Shown in pieces: positions 51,873 to 59,995 of a stretch of DNA of 64,000 nucleotides. Source of the stretch: a virus. How positions within the stretch are numbered: the stretch's first letter is position 1; every line of letters starts with the position of its first letter. The position numbers and the translations under genes are program-made. The notes under the pieces were generated by a model. That model worked only from the letters and a program-made list of their open reading frames with translations. It ran no database searches and had not been told where the DNA came from. The stretch is taken from IMG/VR virus record IMGVR_UViG_3300027754_005993, positions 53,773 through 117,772 of that record, one strand, 5' to 3'.

Positions 51873-52397
51873 ATGGAAGAAGTGAATTATAATGATAAGG
51901 TCGTGCTACCATTCTTAGAGAAGAAGTGTAAAGACTTATTAAGTCTAAACCTTGTATTTGAGGCGAAGTTATTGATTGAGCAAAACAAGGTAAAGGACTT
52001 TGAGGCTTTTGCAAATCAAGAAAATGAAAAAGTAGAAGGTCTTGTCAATCAAATAGAGAATCTCAAACTCAATATAGAGAATATCAATAAATCTATCGGC
52101 GAGTATACATCTGCCAGAAACGATGCAGTAAATCAGTTGAATCAACTGCAACAGGATATGTCCAATCTGAATAATAGATTTATACGAGAAGAGTCAATGA
52201 AGAATAATGCCATTGGAGAATATGATATTCTACAGAAACGGTGTTCTGCTCTTGAACTTGAGAATTCGCAATTGAAGAACACTATTGCTGAAAGCAAAGA
52301 ACTAAATATTAAATATTCTGCTCTTGAAGTTGAGAATTCGGAATTGAAGAACACTATTGCTGAAAGTAAAGTTAAAAAACAAAAAGTAGCAGTGTAA
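51873..52397 (+). CDS. Coiled-coil protein of the fibre cluster
   Basis: This 174-aa protein is a helical, heptad-rich sequence over about residues 45-165 (VEGLVNQIENLKLNIENINK, QLNQLQQDMSNLNN). Near the C-terminus a unit of 23 residues is duplicated in tandem: CSALELENSQLKNTIAESKE then YSALEVENSELKNTIAESKV. This duplication lengthens the coiled coil by whole heptads plus two. It has its own late promoter and an SD, GGAGG. It may be a fibre shaft, trimerisation partner or assembly factor. Confidence 0.65.
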   Translation: MEEVNYNDKVVLPFLEKKCKDLLSLNLVFEAKLLIEQNKVKDFEAFANQENEKVEGLVNQIENLKLNIENINKSIGEYTSARNDAVNQLNQLQQDMSNLNNRFIREESMKNNAIGEYDILQKRCSALELENSQLKNTIAESKELNIKYSALEVENSELKNTIAESKVKKQKVAV

Positions 52398-52400
52398 CAC

Positions 52401-54503
52401 ATGGCAAAAGTTTTATTAAAGAATTCCTTTACATCAGCATCTGTTCCTGCTGGTCTTTCTGCGGGTGAACTAGCGGTAAATGTAACCGATAGAAAATTAT
52501 TTGTTGGAAATGCCGTTGGTGGCGTTGTTACTCTTATTGACCCAAATGCACTTGTAACTTCAGTCAATGGAGCAACTGGTGCAGTAACAAACATCAATGC
52601 AGCAACTGTCACTACCACATCGTCCAATAGTTCTTCTACATTTTATCCCCTATTTGCTGGAGGAGCAGGAAACACTGCACTCTATGTGGACGATGTCACT
52701 ACACCATTTACATATGTTCCAAGTAGTGGTACATTAAATATAAGAAATTTAAATGCCCTTAATGGAAACACGGGTACTTTCCTTACTACATCTAACTTAG
52801 GAGTAGTGAATTCTCTTGATAGTACTGAGTTATCTATAAGTGCTTTAAATCATGTACCATCCTCATCAAATTCTTTTACTGTCAGTTCAACAAATTCATT
52901 AAAATTATCAGGATCAACTGTGCAATTTTATGGATCTGGTTGGGGATATACATTCCCAACATCAAATGGAAGTGCTAATCAAGTACTGACAACCAATGGA
53001 GCAACCCCAGCAACATTGACTTGGTCAACACCATCGAGTGGTATTACAACGGGGACTGCAAATACATTCACCGCACTCCAAACATTCTCTGCGGGTATTA
53101 CCTCAACTACACTATATGCCTCTGCTGGTGTGACATTTAATAGCACATCAGCACACACAGGTCTTGGTACATTCTCTGCTGGTATTACCTCAACTACACT
53201 ATATGCCTCTGCTGGTGTGACATTTAATAGCACATCAGCACACACAGGTCTTGGTACATTCTCTGCTGGTATTACCTCAACTACACTATATGCCTCTGCT
53301 GGTGTGACATTTAATAGCACATCAGCACACACAGGTCTTGGTACATTCTCTGCTGGAATAATCGCAACAGATACAACTGATGGAATTGGTGTTATTTCCA
53401 CAAAAGGTGCGCTTGATACATCACCTGCAAGAAACGGCGCAATTCGTTTAGGATATGTCAATAGTACTCCGTCGTATAATATATTGCTTAACAATGCATC
53501 TGGACTTTTTACAATTTATAATGGATTTAGTTCAACTGGATCCAACCTTCTCAATATTAATTCAACAGTCATGAATGTAAATGTTCCAGTTTCTGGAATG
53601 ACATTCACGGGCAACATCTCAGCACCAAACATTGTTACTGGTATATCTGGAGCGACTGGACCTATTGGTTTAGTTGCTGGTACAAATATTACTATTGCTC
53701 AATCGGGAAAAACATTTACTTTTTCTTCTAGTTCTAGTGGTGGAACACAGGTAGGAGTCACATCATCTGGTCAATTATTTGATGTTAAGAGTTGGGCTTT
53801 TTCGTATTGTGATTTCCATGGCGGACCAGGACCATTTGGTACTGTTCTTGGTGCTAGTGGTGGAGATGTTGTTTATTATGTAGATTCACCAGGTTCTCAC
53901 ATTTTCACTAATTATCAAAAATATACTGGTGTGGCATCTTTAAGAACTGGAGCGAGTGGAAGTTATGTTGCATTGGGTTGTGTAACACCAAGTGCTTCAT
54001 ATAGCACAGCTGTTGGACCATTTAGTATGGGTCTTACATTTGAATTTAGAACAAGAATTAGTACTGATTATGGTAACGATTCTACGGCTACAAATAATTT
54101 TACTATTTATGCTGGTGTGGATGAACAGTCTGCTTTGTATCCAACTTTTAATACAAGTAATGGAGCAGCTTGTTGGTTTGAATATAATCACGCTTCGAAT
54201 AGTGGAAATTGGACTGCCAACCTTTGTGAATATTTTGGAAGAACTGCTTCTGTTGGTACTACATTTGCCTATACTAATGCTGATAATAAATTTGATATAA
54301 TAAGAGGTATGAGTGGTGGAACAGGACACTTCTTCATGTATATCAATGGTGTTACTGTTGCTGGATTTAGTTTCGACCAAGGACTCCTTGGACAAGGTCA
54401 AGGAAATGCCAGAATTGTTGTAAGACGAACTGCATCTGCTGCCAGTGTAACTAGAAGAACATTCGTAGATTATCTTTCTATACTTCAGCAAAGGGGTACA
54501 TAA
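52401..54503 (+). CDS. Large modular fibre protein
   Basis: This 700-aa protein starts AKVLLKNSFTSASVPAGLSA, GELAVNVTDRKLFVGN, the same kind of fibre N-terminal domain as at 50121. It then has a TFYPLFAGGAGNTALYVDDV...YGSGWGYTFP block shared with fibre II, three tandem copies of a 29-residue unit (SAGITSTTLYASAGVTFNST...), and a region shared with the protein at 49223. The C-terminal 230 residues (FRTRISTDYGNDSTATNNFT; GGTGHFFMYINGVTVAGFSF) look like a beta-sandwich carbohydrate-binding or knob domain. It is a mosaic made of parts found in neighbouring genes. Confidence 0.78.
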   Translation: MAKVLLKNSFTSASVPAGLSAGELAVNVTDRKLFVGNAVGGVVTLIDPNALVTSVNGATGAVTNINAATVTTTSSNSSSTFYPLFAGGAGNTALYVDDVTTPFTYVPSSGTLNIRNLNALNGNTGTFLTTSNLGVVNSLDSTELSISALNHVPSSSNSFTVSSTNSLKLSGSTVQFYGSGWGYTFPTSNGSANQVLTTNGATPATLTWSTPSSGITTGTANTFTALQTFSAGITSTTLYASAGVTFNSTSAHTGLGTFSAGITSTTLYASAGVTFNSTSAHTGLGTFSAGITSTTLYASAGVTFNSTSAHTGLGTFSAGIIATDTTDGIGVISTKGALDTSPARNGAIRLGYVNSTPSYNILLNNASGLFTIYNGFSSTGSNLLNINSTVMNVNVPVSGMTFTGNISAPNIVTGISGATGPIGLVAGTNITIAQSGKTFTFSSSSSGGTQVGVTSSGQLFDVKSWAFSYCDFHGGPGPFGTVLGASGGDVVYYVDSPGSHIFTNYQKYTGVASLRTGASGSYVALGCVTPSASYSTAVGPFSMGLTFEFRTRISTDYGNDSTATNNFTIYAGVDEQSALYPTFNTSNGAACWFEYNHASNSGNWTANLCEYFGRTASVGTTFAYTNADNKFDIIRGMSGGTGHFFMYINGVTVAGFSFDQGLLGQGQGNARIVVRRTASAASVTRRTFVDYLSILQQRGT
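53082..53342 (+). repeat. Three 87-nt tandem repeats in the fibre gene
   Basis: Units 53082-53168, 53169-53255 and 53256-53342, 29 codons each. Units 2 and 3 are identical by eye and unit 1 differs at its start (TGCGGG for TGCTGG). A partial fourth unit follows. Confidence 0.9.
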
Positions 54504-54508
54504 ACTTT

Positions 54509-54922
54509 ATGAGATACGCAATACTCCGAGATGACACTAGAGATTATGTGATTAATATAAGAGATACTGATATAGTATATGATTCAGATCAGTTAATATT
54601 ATTAAATGATGGTGAAGTATGTGGTAAATTTTATAGATATTTCCCAAATGAAACACCAAGATTTTTACCACCATTACCATACCATGTGTATACAACATTT
54701 CAATTTTTATTAAAATTTACTGCGGAAGAACGAGCAGCAATGCGATTGCTCGCACAAACGGATACTAGTTTGGCAGATTTTTTACAATTATGTCAATCCG
54801 CACAACAAATAGAAAATATCCATCCCATGACATTACAGGGAATGAATTATTTGGTTTATCTTAATATCATTAGTGAGCAAAGAAAAAATGAAATATTAGA
54901 TTTGAATGATAATAATGATTAA
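54509..54922 (+). CDS. Hypothetical protein after the fibre genes
   Basis: This 137-aa protein begins MRYAILRDDTRDYVINIRDT and has an acidic Asn-rich end (LDLNDNND). The middle (FLLKFTAEERAAMRLLAQTD; LADFLQLCQSAQQIENIHPM; GMNYLVYLNIISEQRKNEIL) is helical. It is reminiscent of small proteins that accompany fibre genes. It starts 5 nt after the large fibre and is the last gene before an early promoter. Confidence 0.6.
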   Translation: MRYAILRDDTRDYVINIRDTDIVYDSDQLILLNDGEVCGKFYRYFPNETPRFLPPLPYHVYTTFQFLLKFTAEERAAMRLLAQTDTSLADFLQLCQSAQQIENIHPMTLQGMNYLVYLNIISEQRKNEILDLNDNND

Positions 54923-54950
54923 TATCACTAATATTATCAATAGTTGACTC

Positions 54951-54978
54951 TTGACTTGAATTGTATTTATGGTATAAT
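54951..54978 (+). promoter_or_regulatory. Early sigma70-type promoter for dut
   Basis: TTGACT (54951-54956), 16-nt spacer ending in TGG, TATAAT (54973-54978). Exactly 6 nt separate the -10 box from the dut ATG, so the usual start position is the A of ATG. Confidence 0.85.
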
Positions 54979-54984
54979 TGAGTT

Positions 54985-55503
54985 ATGGAATTAAAACTGT
55001 TTAAACTTCACAATAATGTCCATGAACCAAAATATGGTTCAGAGAATGCGGCATGTTTTGATCTCAGCGCATTTTTACATTATCAGGGATCAGTAAAAGC
55101 ATACACCAAAGAAAATGATCTTATGGAAATGCTTGTAACTCAGGATCCTGCTGGTAAGAATTATATTGATATTCCTGGTGAATGGAGAGTATTGATTCCT
55201 ACTGGATTGATCATGGATATTCCATGTAATCATTCTGTAAGAATTTATCCAAGATCTGGGATTTCTACCAAACAAGGGTTGAATCTTATTAATTGTGTTG
55301 GTATAATTGATTCTGATTATGTACATGAAGTTTTTATTCCTGTGTATAATACAGCACAGAAAAAGATCAGAATCTATGATAATGATAGAATTGCTCAGGG
55401 AGAAATGGTCTTTAATTACAAGACCTTAATTAATTTTACAAATGAAAGACCACTTGCGAGAGGTAATCGTGATGGTGGGTTTGGATCTACAGGAATACAA
55501 TGA
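54985..55503 (+). CDS. dut: dUTP pyrophosphatase
   Basis: This 172-aa trimeric-type dUTPase hydrolyses dUTP to dUMP, keeping uracil out of DNA and feeding dTMP synthesis. The conserved motifs appear in order: ENAACFDLSAF (motif 1, about 20-30), RIYPRSGISTKQGL (motif 2), NCVGIIDSDYVHEV (motif 3), RIAQGEMV (motif 4) and GNRDGGFGSTG (motif 5, the Phe-containing nucleotide lid, at the very C-terminus). A 25-residue insertion follows motif 1. It is the first gene of an early unit and apparently leaderless. It overlaps the methyltransferase gene by 4 nt. Confidence 0.92.
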   Translation: MELKLFKLHNNVHEPKYGSENAACFDLSAFLHYQGSVKAYTKENDLMEMLVTQDPAGKNYIDIPGEWRVLIPTGLIMDIPCNHSVRIYPRSGISTKQGLNLINCVGIIDSDYVHEVFIPVYNTAQKKIRIYDNDRIAQGEMVFNYKTLINFTNERPLARGNRDGGFGSTGIQ

Positions 55504-56837
55504 ATACAGCAAAACTTGATGATGTTGTGAACTTTCTGAAGAAGTTCGCTGGTGATGATGGTATACCAATTATTGGTGGAACTGATTGGGAAGAGATGAA
55601 TACTCTCTTCAAGAAAGAAGAAATCAAAGAAGGAATGGCAGAATATATTTCAAAGTATTCTGTATTATTTCCTTTTAGACAAATTCCAATTGAAGACTCC
55701 GAAAAGAAATTTCGTGAACTTCGTGCTGCTCCGCATATGGAATTTATTATGCGTGAATCGGGAGAAGTCGTTGAAAAATATGAGGATTACAAATATCCAT
55801 ATTCAACTCATGGTAAATTTGTAATTTCATTTGGTCATTATTTCAATGACATTAGCAATTACTATCATCAACGCAATCGCTATGATTGCGGATCGCATGG
55901 ATTTGTTTCTCCAAATGAATACTGGTATTCTCCCGACCTACTCAAGAAAATGAATTGGACATTCTGGAGAATGGAAGATCGTGGAATCAATCATGGAAAG
56001 ATTCGTGGATCCTTTCGTCTTGGAGCATATGTTGCTACTCAGTTTAAACCACAAGTAGCAAAGACAATCTTTGATTTTGTTAAGTTCAAGGTAAAGGCTC
56101 ATCAATTCCGTGTTCTTGATTTTAGTATGGGGTGGGGAGATCGCCTTGCAGGATTTTATACATCAAAGGCGACTCAGTATCTGGGAACAGATCCAAATCC
56201 AAGTGTATTTCGTGTATATAAGGATCAGTGTATTGCATATGAAAAACTAATCAGTGGTAAGGATCCAATTATCACTGATTTTCAAAAAGAAGTGAATGGG
56301 CATTTCTATGATGCTTTCCGTTGCGTTGGTTCTTCTGGTAAAGAAGTGATTGTGTACAATGCTCCTGCTGAAGATATCCTTGATGTTGTTCGCGCTAATA
56401 AATATGATTGTATCTTTACATCTCCTCCATATTTTGCAACTGAACTATATGATGAGGGTGGAGATGATTGGAAACAGTCTTGGTTTCGTTACAGCGAATA
56501 TGACAATTGGTGGAATAAGTTCTACGCACCAGTAATGAAAGCGTGTTATGAATCCCTTACCGACAATGGAGCGATGATGATTAATATCATGGATCCACAT
56601 GTATATGGTAAACGATATAATACATGTGATCAGATGGTAGATTATATCAAGAGTCTTGGTGGAACATTTGATGGTCAGATTGGAATGAGAATCAAGCAGC
56701 GTCCAAAAAATGTTGATGCTGCTGATCTTAAAGAACATTTAACCACAACCTTTATTGAGAATATTTGGTGTTTTTCCAAGAATGGATTTGACTTATCCCC
56801 AGGATTTGCTACACTAGAAGGACTATTTGGAGACTAA
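55500..56837 (+). CDS. Putative DNA methyltransferase with an SPPY motif
   Basis: This 445-aa protein has a SAM-dependent fold: VLDFSMGWGDRLAGFYTSKA with motif I-like sequence near residues 205-224, GTDPNPSVF, and the catalytic motif FTSPPYFATELY near 309-320, as in N4-cytosine/N6-adenine amino-methyltransferases. It has a long N-terminal region (1-195) without a recognised domain and no restriction partner. Such solitary enzymes can protect phage DNA or act on modified bases. It sits between dut and a DUF1599 gene, so a DNA-base metabolism role is sensible. Confidence 0.75.
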   Translation: MNTAKLDDVVNFLKKFAGDDGIPIIGGTDWEEMNTLFKKEEIKEGMAEYISKYSVLFPFRQIPIEDSEKKFRELRAAPHMEFIMRESGEVVEKYEDYKYPYSTHGKFVISFGHYFNDISNYYHQRNRYDCGSHGFVSPNEYWYSPDLLKKMNWTFWRMEDRGINHGKIRGSFRLGAYVATQFKPQVAKTIFDFVKFKVKAHQFRVLDFSMGWGDRLAGFYTSKATQYLGTDPNPSVFRVYKDQCIAYEKLISGKDPIITDFQKEVNGHFYDAFRCVGSSGKEVIVYNAPAEDILDVVRANKYDCIFTSPPYFATELYDEGGDDWKQSWFRYSEYDNWWNKFYAPVMKACYESLTDNGAMMINIMDPHVYGKRYNTCDQMVDYIKSLGGTFDGQIGMRIKQRPKNVDAADLKEHLTTTFIENIWCFSKNGFDLSPGFATLEGLFGD

Positions 56838-56838
56838 T

Positions 56839-57147
56839 ATGACTCGTGATGAACTTTTTAAAATGCATGAAGATATGTGTTGCTCTGCACTTGACCTTAT
56901 GAGAAAAAAGAATGCAGACTACGCTGGCAGTGGTAGTGATCCCTTTGCGAACTTTCGTCGTGCAGAAGCATTGGGGGTTTGCTCCACTGAGCAAGCATTC
57001 CTTGTTCGCATGACCGATAAGATGTCACGATTGACATCATTCGCCAGCAGAGGGAAATTGAGTGTTGAAGATGAAACCGTGTATGATACTCTAGAAGATT
57101 TGATCAATTACTCTGTGCTGCTTGCAGCATACCTAAAATCCAAATGA
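56839..57147 (+). CDS. DUF1599-like nucleotide metabolism protein
   Basis: This 102-aa protein carries KKNADYAGSGSDPFANFRRA, QAFLVRMTDKMSRLTSFASR and EDLINYSVLLAAYL, characteristic of DUF1599. The family is related to MazG-like nucleotide pyrophosphohydrolases and often lies among phage nucleotide genes. I chose ATG 56839 because TTGGAG lies upstream; a TTG further up (56827) would overlap it. The enzyme activity is inferred. It overlaps gp43A by 4 nt. Confidence 0.78.
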   Translation: MTRDELFKMHEDMCCSALDLMRKKNADYAGSGSDPFANFRRAEALGVCSTEQAFLVRMTDKMSRLTSFASRGKLSVEDETVYDTLEDLINYSVLLAAYLKSK

Positions 57148-58625
57148 ATTTCTATACAAATGTATTTTATGATTTCAAGTCCATTCTTTATGCAGAAAAA
57201 GAGAATGGCATAACTGTCTATAGGAGTGAGGAATATGTTCCAAGCGTTTATCTGCCGTCTAAAAAGAAAACTGATTCTCTTTCGATTCATGGTCAGTATG
57301 TTCATGAAATGACATTTGATTCTTATCAGTCATACAAGGAATTCTCTGAGAAGTATGCTGATGTCCCCAATTTTGAGATTCATGGTGATATTCAAACCGA
57401 ATATCAGTTCATCAATCGCAAATATGGAACTGATATTTCCTATGATTTTTCACAGATAGACATCATGTATATTGACATTGAAACCACCTCTGAGAAGGGG
57501 TGGCCTTCAATTGAAGATCCTGAAGAAGAGATCATTGCGATTACTGTATTTTCCAGTAAGCATGGAAATGCAACTTTCTGTCTTGGTATATTCAATCCTG
57601 GCGATATGGATATCAAGGTATTTGAATATCAAGATGAACAGAAACTACTCAGAGAATTCCTTGAATACTTTGCCAAGAATTATCCCGATGTTGTGAGTGG
57701 TTGGAACATTCGTTTCTTTGACTTTCCATATCTCATCAAGAGAATCAAAAAGGTTCTTGGACATAAAGCAGCAAAGATGCTTTCTCCTTGGGGTATTCTA
57801 AAGGAAAAGTATATCACTCGCAATGGTAAGGAAGATCTGATGTATGATATCATCGGAGTCTCCATGCTCGACTACTTTGAAGTCTACAAGACATTCACAT
57901 ATGTCAATCAGGAATCTTATCGTCTTGATCATATTGCGTATGTTGAATTAGGTCAGCGTAAATTGGCATATGATGAATACGAGAGTATGAATGAGTTCTA
58001 CAAGAAGGATTTCCAGAAGTTTATTCAGTATAATATCCGAGATGTTGAACTCGTTCAGAAATTGGAAGAGAAGTTAAAGCTTATAGAACTCTCTGTGGCA
58101 CTTGCATATTCAGCAGGAGTTAATTTTCAGGATGTATTCTCTCAGGTTCGTACATGGGATGTAATCATCTATAATTACTTGAGCAAGAAGAACATCGTCA
58201 TTCCTCCCAAGAAGAGGGGACGAAAGGATGAGCAATATGCTGGTGCTTATGTCAAGGAACCTCTTGTCGGTATGCATGAATGGGTAGTATCCTTTGACTT
58301 GAATTCACTTTATCCGCATCTCATCATGCATTATAATATTTCCACAGAGACAATCACACCCGATGAAGTGCGTGGTCTTATTTCACCAGATGCTATTCTC
58401 AAAGGTGATGTTGTTGCCACTAAATTAATACAACAATTCAAGGAAAAGAATCTATCCGTTGCTGCCAATGGGACAACCTATCGCAAGGATATTCGTGGAT
58501 TCTTACCAGAACTTATGGATACGATGTATCAAGAGCGTAAAACATTCAAAAATAAAATGATTGAATCGCAAAAACATTTAGAGGAAATCACTAAGGAACT
58601 CATGCGTAGGGCATTGACAAAGTAA
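57144..58625 (+). CDS. gp43A: Split DNA polymerase, N-terminal part gp43A
   Basis: This 493-aa protein holds the N-terminal domain, the 3'-5' exonuclease and the first part of the polymerase of a family B enzyme. Exonuclease motifs: YIDIETTS (Asp111/Glu113), NIRFFDFPYL (Asp193) and YNIRDVEL (Tyr296/Asp300). Polymerase motif A is FDLNSLYPHLI (Asp385, Tyr390), then KDIRGFLPELM, and the fingers helix YQERKTFKNKM. It ends at a proper TAA after a helical ITKELMRRALTK, within the fingers. The rest is gp43B at 60205. Together the parts are 876 aa (T4 gp43 898 aa). No intein motifs are seen. Confidence 0.93.
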   Translation: MNFYTNVFYDFKSILYAEKENGITVYRSEEYVPSVYLPSKKKTDSLSIHGQYVHEMTFDSYQSYKEFSEKYADVPNFEIHGDIQTEYQFINRKYGTDISYDFSQIDIMYIDIETTSEKGWPSIEDPEEEIIAITVFSSKHGNATFCLGIFNPGDMDIKVFEYQDEQKLLREFLEYFAKNYPDVVSGWNIRFFDFPYLIKRIKKVLGHKAAKMLSPWGILKEKYITRNGKEDLMYDIIGVSMLDYFEVYKTFTYVNQESYRLDHIAYVELGQRKLAYDEYESMNEFYKKDFQKFIQYNIRDVELVQKLEEKLKLIELSVALAYSAGVNFQDVFSQVRTWDVIIYNYLSKKNIVIPPKKRGRKDEQYAGAYVKEPLVGMHEWVVSFDLNSLYPHLIMHYNISTETITPDEVRGLISPDAILKGDVVATKLIQQFKEKNLSVAANGTTYRKDIRGFLPELMDTMYQERKTFKNKMIESQKHLEEITKELMRRALTK

Positions 58626-58641
58626 AGTTTTCTGGTATAAT
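58614..58641 (+). promoter_or_regulatory. Early sigma70-type promoter at the end of gp43A
   Basis: TTGACA (58614-58619), 16-nt spacer ending in TGG, TATAAT (58636-58641): full consensus in both boxes. Only 6 nt precede the SpoU ATG, so the start falls on that ATG. It overlaps the last codons of gp43A. Confidence 0.9.
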
Positions 58642-58647
58642 AGACGG

Positions 58648-59187
58648 ATGGAAACGAGGAACATTATTGACTACTTTCATTACTGGACGCACGAAGCGAT
58701 TATTGCAGATCTTGATGCAAAACGGAATAATTTTACCGTTCTTTGCAGCAATCTTTACAATGATTTCAACATCGCTACAGTCATTCGTAACTCAAATGCG
58801 TTCCTCGCGAAGCAGGTGATCCTATACGGATCCAAGCAGTATGATCGCCGTGGCACTGTTGGAACACATCATTATACTAATTTCATTCATGCCAAGACTT
58901 TTACCGAACTAGATGAAAGAATGAAGATTCTTCGTCAGACCTATGGTACGGTAAAGATCATCGGCATAGATAATGTTCCAGGTGCTACGGCGATTGATAC
59001 TTTTGAATGGAACACAAATACACATTATGTTCTAGCGTTCGGTCAAGAACAAGTCGGTCTACCAACAGAAATCCTCGACATCTGTGATCACATCTTGTAT
59101 ATTAAACAATATGGAACTGTCAGGAGTCTGAATGTAGGAACCGCGAGTGGTATCGCAATGTACGCACTCGCAAGTAATGTGTTTTAA
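58648..59187 (+). CDS. SpoU/TrmH-family RNA 2'-O-methyltransferase
   Basis: This 179-aa SPOUT enzyme methylates ribose 2'-OH in tRNA or rRNA. Motif 1 is DFNIATVIRNSNAF (Asn/Arg residues near 35-48), motif 2 ALAFGQEQVGLP-like sequence near 130-142, and motif 3 LNVGTASGIAMYALA near the C-terminus, which form the knotted SAM site. It lies between the two halves of the polymerase. Its stop codon (59185-59187) is immediately followed by the first base of tRNA-Gln, so it may act on the neighbouring tRNAs; that is inference. Apparently leaderless. Confidence 0.88.
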   Translation: METRNIIDYFHYWTHEAIIADLDAKRNNFTVLCSNLYNDFNIATVIRNSNAFLAKQVILYGSKQYDRRGTVGTHHYTNFIHAKTFTELDERMKILRQTYGTVKIIGIDNVPGATAIDTFEWNTNTHYVLAFGQEQVGLPTEILDICDHILYIKQYGTVRSLNVGTASGIAMYALASNVF

Positions 59188-59258
59188 TACCCCGTGGTGA
59201 AATGGTATCACAGAAGCCTTTGGAGCTTCTTTTCTTGGTTCGAATCCAAGCGGGGTAG
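59188..59258 (+). tRNA. tRNA-Gln (UUG)
   Basis: Folds fully: acceptor TACCCCG/CGGGGTA, D stem GTGA/TCAC, anticodon stem GAAGC/GCTTC with loop CTTTGGA (anticodon TTG), 4-nt variable loop, T stem CTTGG/CCAAG with TTCGAAT, discriminator G. No CCA is encoded. It reads CAA, a common codon in this AT-rich phage. Confidence 0.93.
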
Positions 59259-59263
59259 TTTTT

Positions 59264-59336
59264 GGGGATGTAGTCCAATGGCAGAGACAAATCACTTAAA
59301 ATGATTCCAGTGTGGGTTCGAGTCCCACCATCCTTA
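59264..59336 (+). tRNA. tRNA with Leu (UAA) anticodon, short variable arm
   Basis: Acceptor GGGGATG/CATCCTT (two G-U pairs), D stem GTC/GAC, anticodon stem AATCA/TGATT with loop CTTAAAA (anticodon TAA), variable loop CCAGT (5 nt), T stem GTGGG/CCCAC with TTCGAGT, discriminator A, no encoded CCA. Bacterial tRNA-Leu normally has a long (class II) variable arm, which is absent here. Confidence 0.85.
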
Positions 59337-59356
59337 TTAAATCGGAGACGACGATA

Positions 59357-59599
59357 ATGTATGGAATTATGACCAAACTGAACAACTTCGTTGACGACAA
59401 CCTGAAAGACTCCTTGGGAGTACCTCGTAAGGGCGTTCTGGCATTTAAGAAGAAGACTAGTGCGGTCACCGAATGTGATGCCCTGAATGACCTCCTGACG
59501 ACTAAGAAAACTAAACCATATGTGGTTGCCAAGTTTCCAGAAGATGAAACCTCATCATATGGATTTATTGTGGATGGTGTGTGGAAGCAAAAATTATAA
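59357..59599 (+). CDS. Hypothetical 80-aa protein in the gp43 cassette
   Basis: ATG 59357 (MYGIMTKLNN) has GGAG at 59344-59347. Upstream frame belongs to the tRNA. The protein is basic in the middle (RKGVLAFKKKTS) and ends VDGVWKQKL. It has a probable helix-strand arrangement without a recognised family. Codon use is noticeably richer in C/G-ending codons at the start than in the neighbouring genes. Short genes of this type are common beside phage tRNAs. Confidence 0.6.
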   Translation: MYGIMTKLNNFVDDNLKDSLGVPRKGVLAFKKKTSAVTECDALNDLLTTKKTKPYVVAKFPEDETSSYGFIVDGVWKQKL

Positions 59600-59602
59600 A
59601 TA
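59595..59602 (+). promoter_or_regulatory. Late promoter inside the gp43 cassette
   Basis: Exact TATAAATA overlapping the end of the 80-aa gene. The predicted start near 59608 gives a 14-nt leader with SD AAGAGGA for the gene at 59622. Confidence 0.75.
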
Positions 59603-59621
59603 CTTCATAAGAGGAACAATT

Positions 59622-59981
59622 ATGGAATGTATTTCGAAATTACTGACACTTCAAAACCAACTTCGCGTTCACCATTGGCAAACACCATCATATGCTGAAC
59701 ACAAAGCATTGGGTAAGGCATACGCAGGATTGGATCCACTAATTGATACCTTTGTGGAAACATATATGGGCAAGTATGGAAAAGATACACAGCAGAATAG
59801 AAGTATTGATCTACAAGGGTACGAAACTGCTCATCCAATGCCAGTATTGAAGTATTTTGAAAATTATTTAATCAATGAACTTCCAAACGATTTGTCTGAA
59901 CAAGATACAGAACTTTTAAATATTCGCGATGAAATGTTAAGTGTTCTCAATCAGACTAAGTATCTCTTGACTCTACATTGA
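59622..59981 (+). CDS. DUF5856-like, ferritin-like-fold protein
   Basis: This 119-aa protein has LTLQNQLRVHHWQTPSYAEH and KALGKAYAGLDPLIDTFVET, a pattern like the first helices of Dps/ferritin-like proteins (the HHWQT motif is shared by a phage family I recall as DUF5856). The remaining part is helical and acidic. It lacks a clear full ferroxidase site, so iron storage is not claimed. It has its own late promoter and lies inside the split polymerase locus. Start ATG 59622 after AGAGGA. Confidence 0.7.
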   Translation: MECISKLLTLQNQLRVHHWQTPSYAEHKALGKAYAGLDPLIDTFVETYMGKYGKDTQQNRSIDLQGYETAHPMPVLKYFENYLINELPNDLSEQDTELLNIRDEMLSVLNQTKYLLTLH

Positions 59982-59995
59982 GTTTGTAGTATCAT
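59967..59995 (+). promoter_or_regulatory. Early sigma70-type promoter before the last cassette gene and gp43B
   Basis: TTGACT (59967-59972), 17-nt spacer, TATCAT (59990-59995). Again exactly 6 nt to the ATG at 60002. It could provide gp43B, uvsX and gp41 independently of gp43A. Confidence 0.65.

Noticed and set aside
59622-59981. Calling the DUF5856-like protein a Dps iron-storage protein
   Set aside because: Only the first helices resemble ferritin-like folds and a complete ferroxidase site is not visible.
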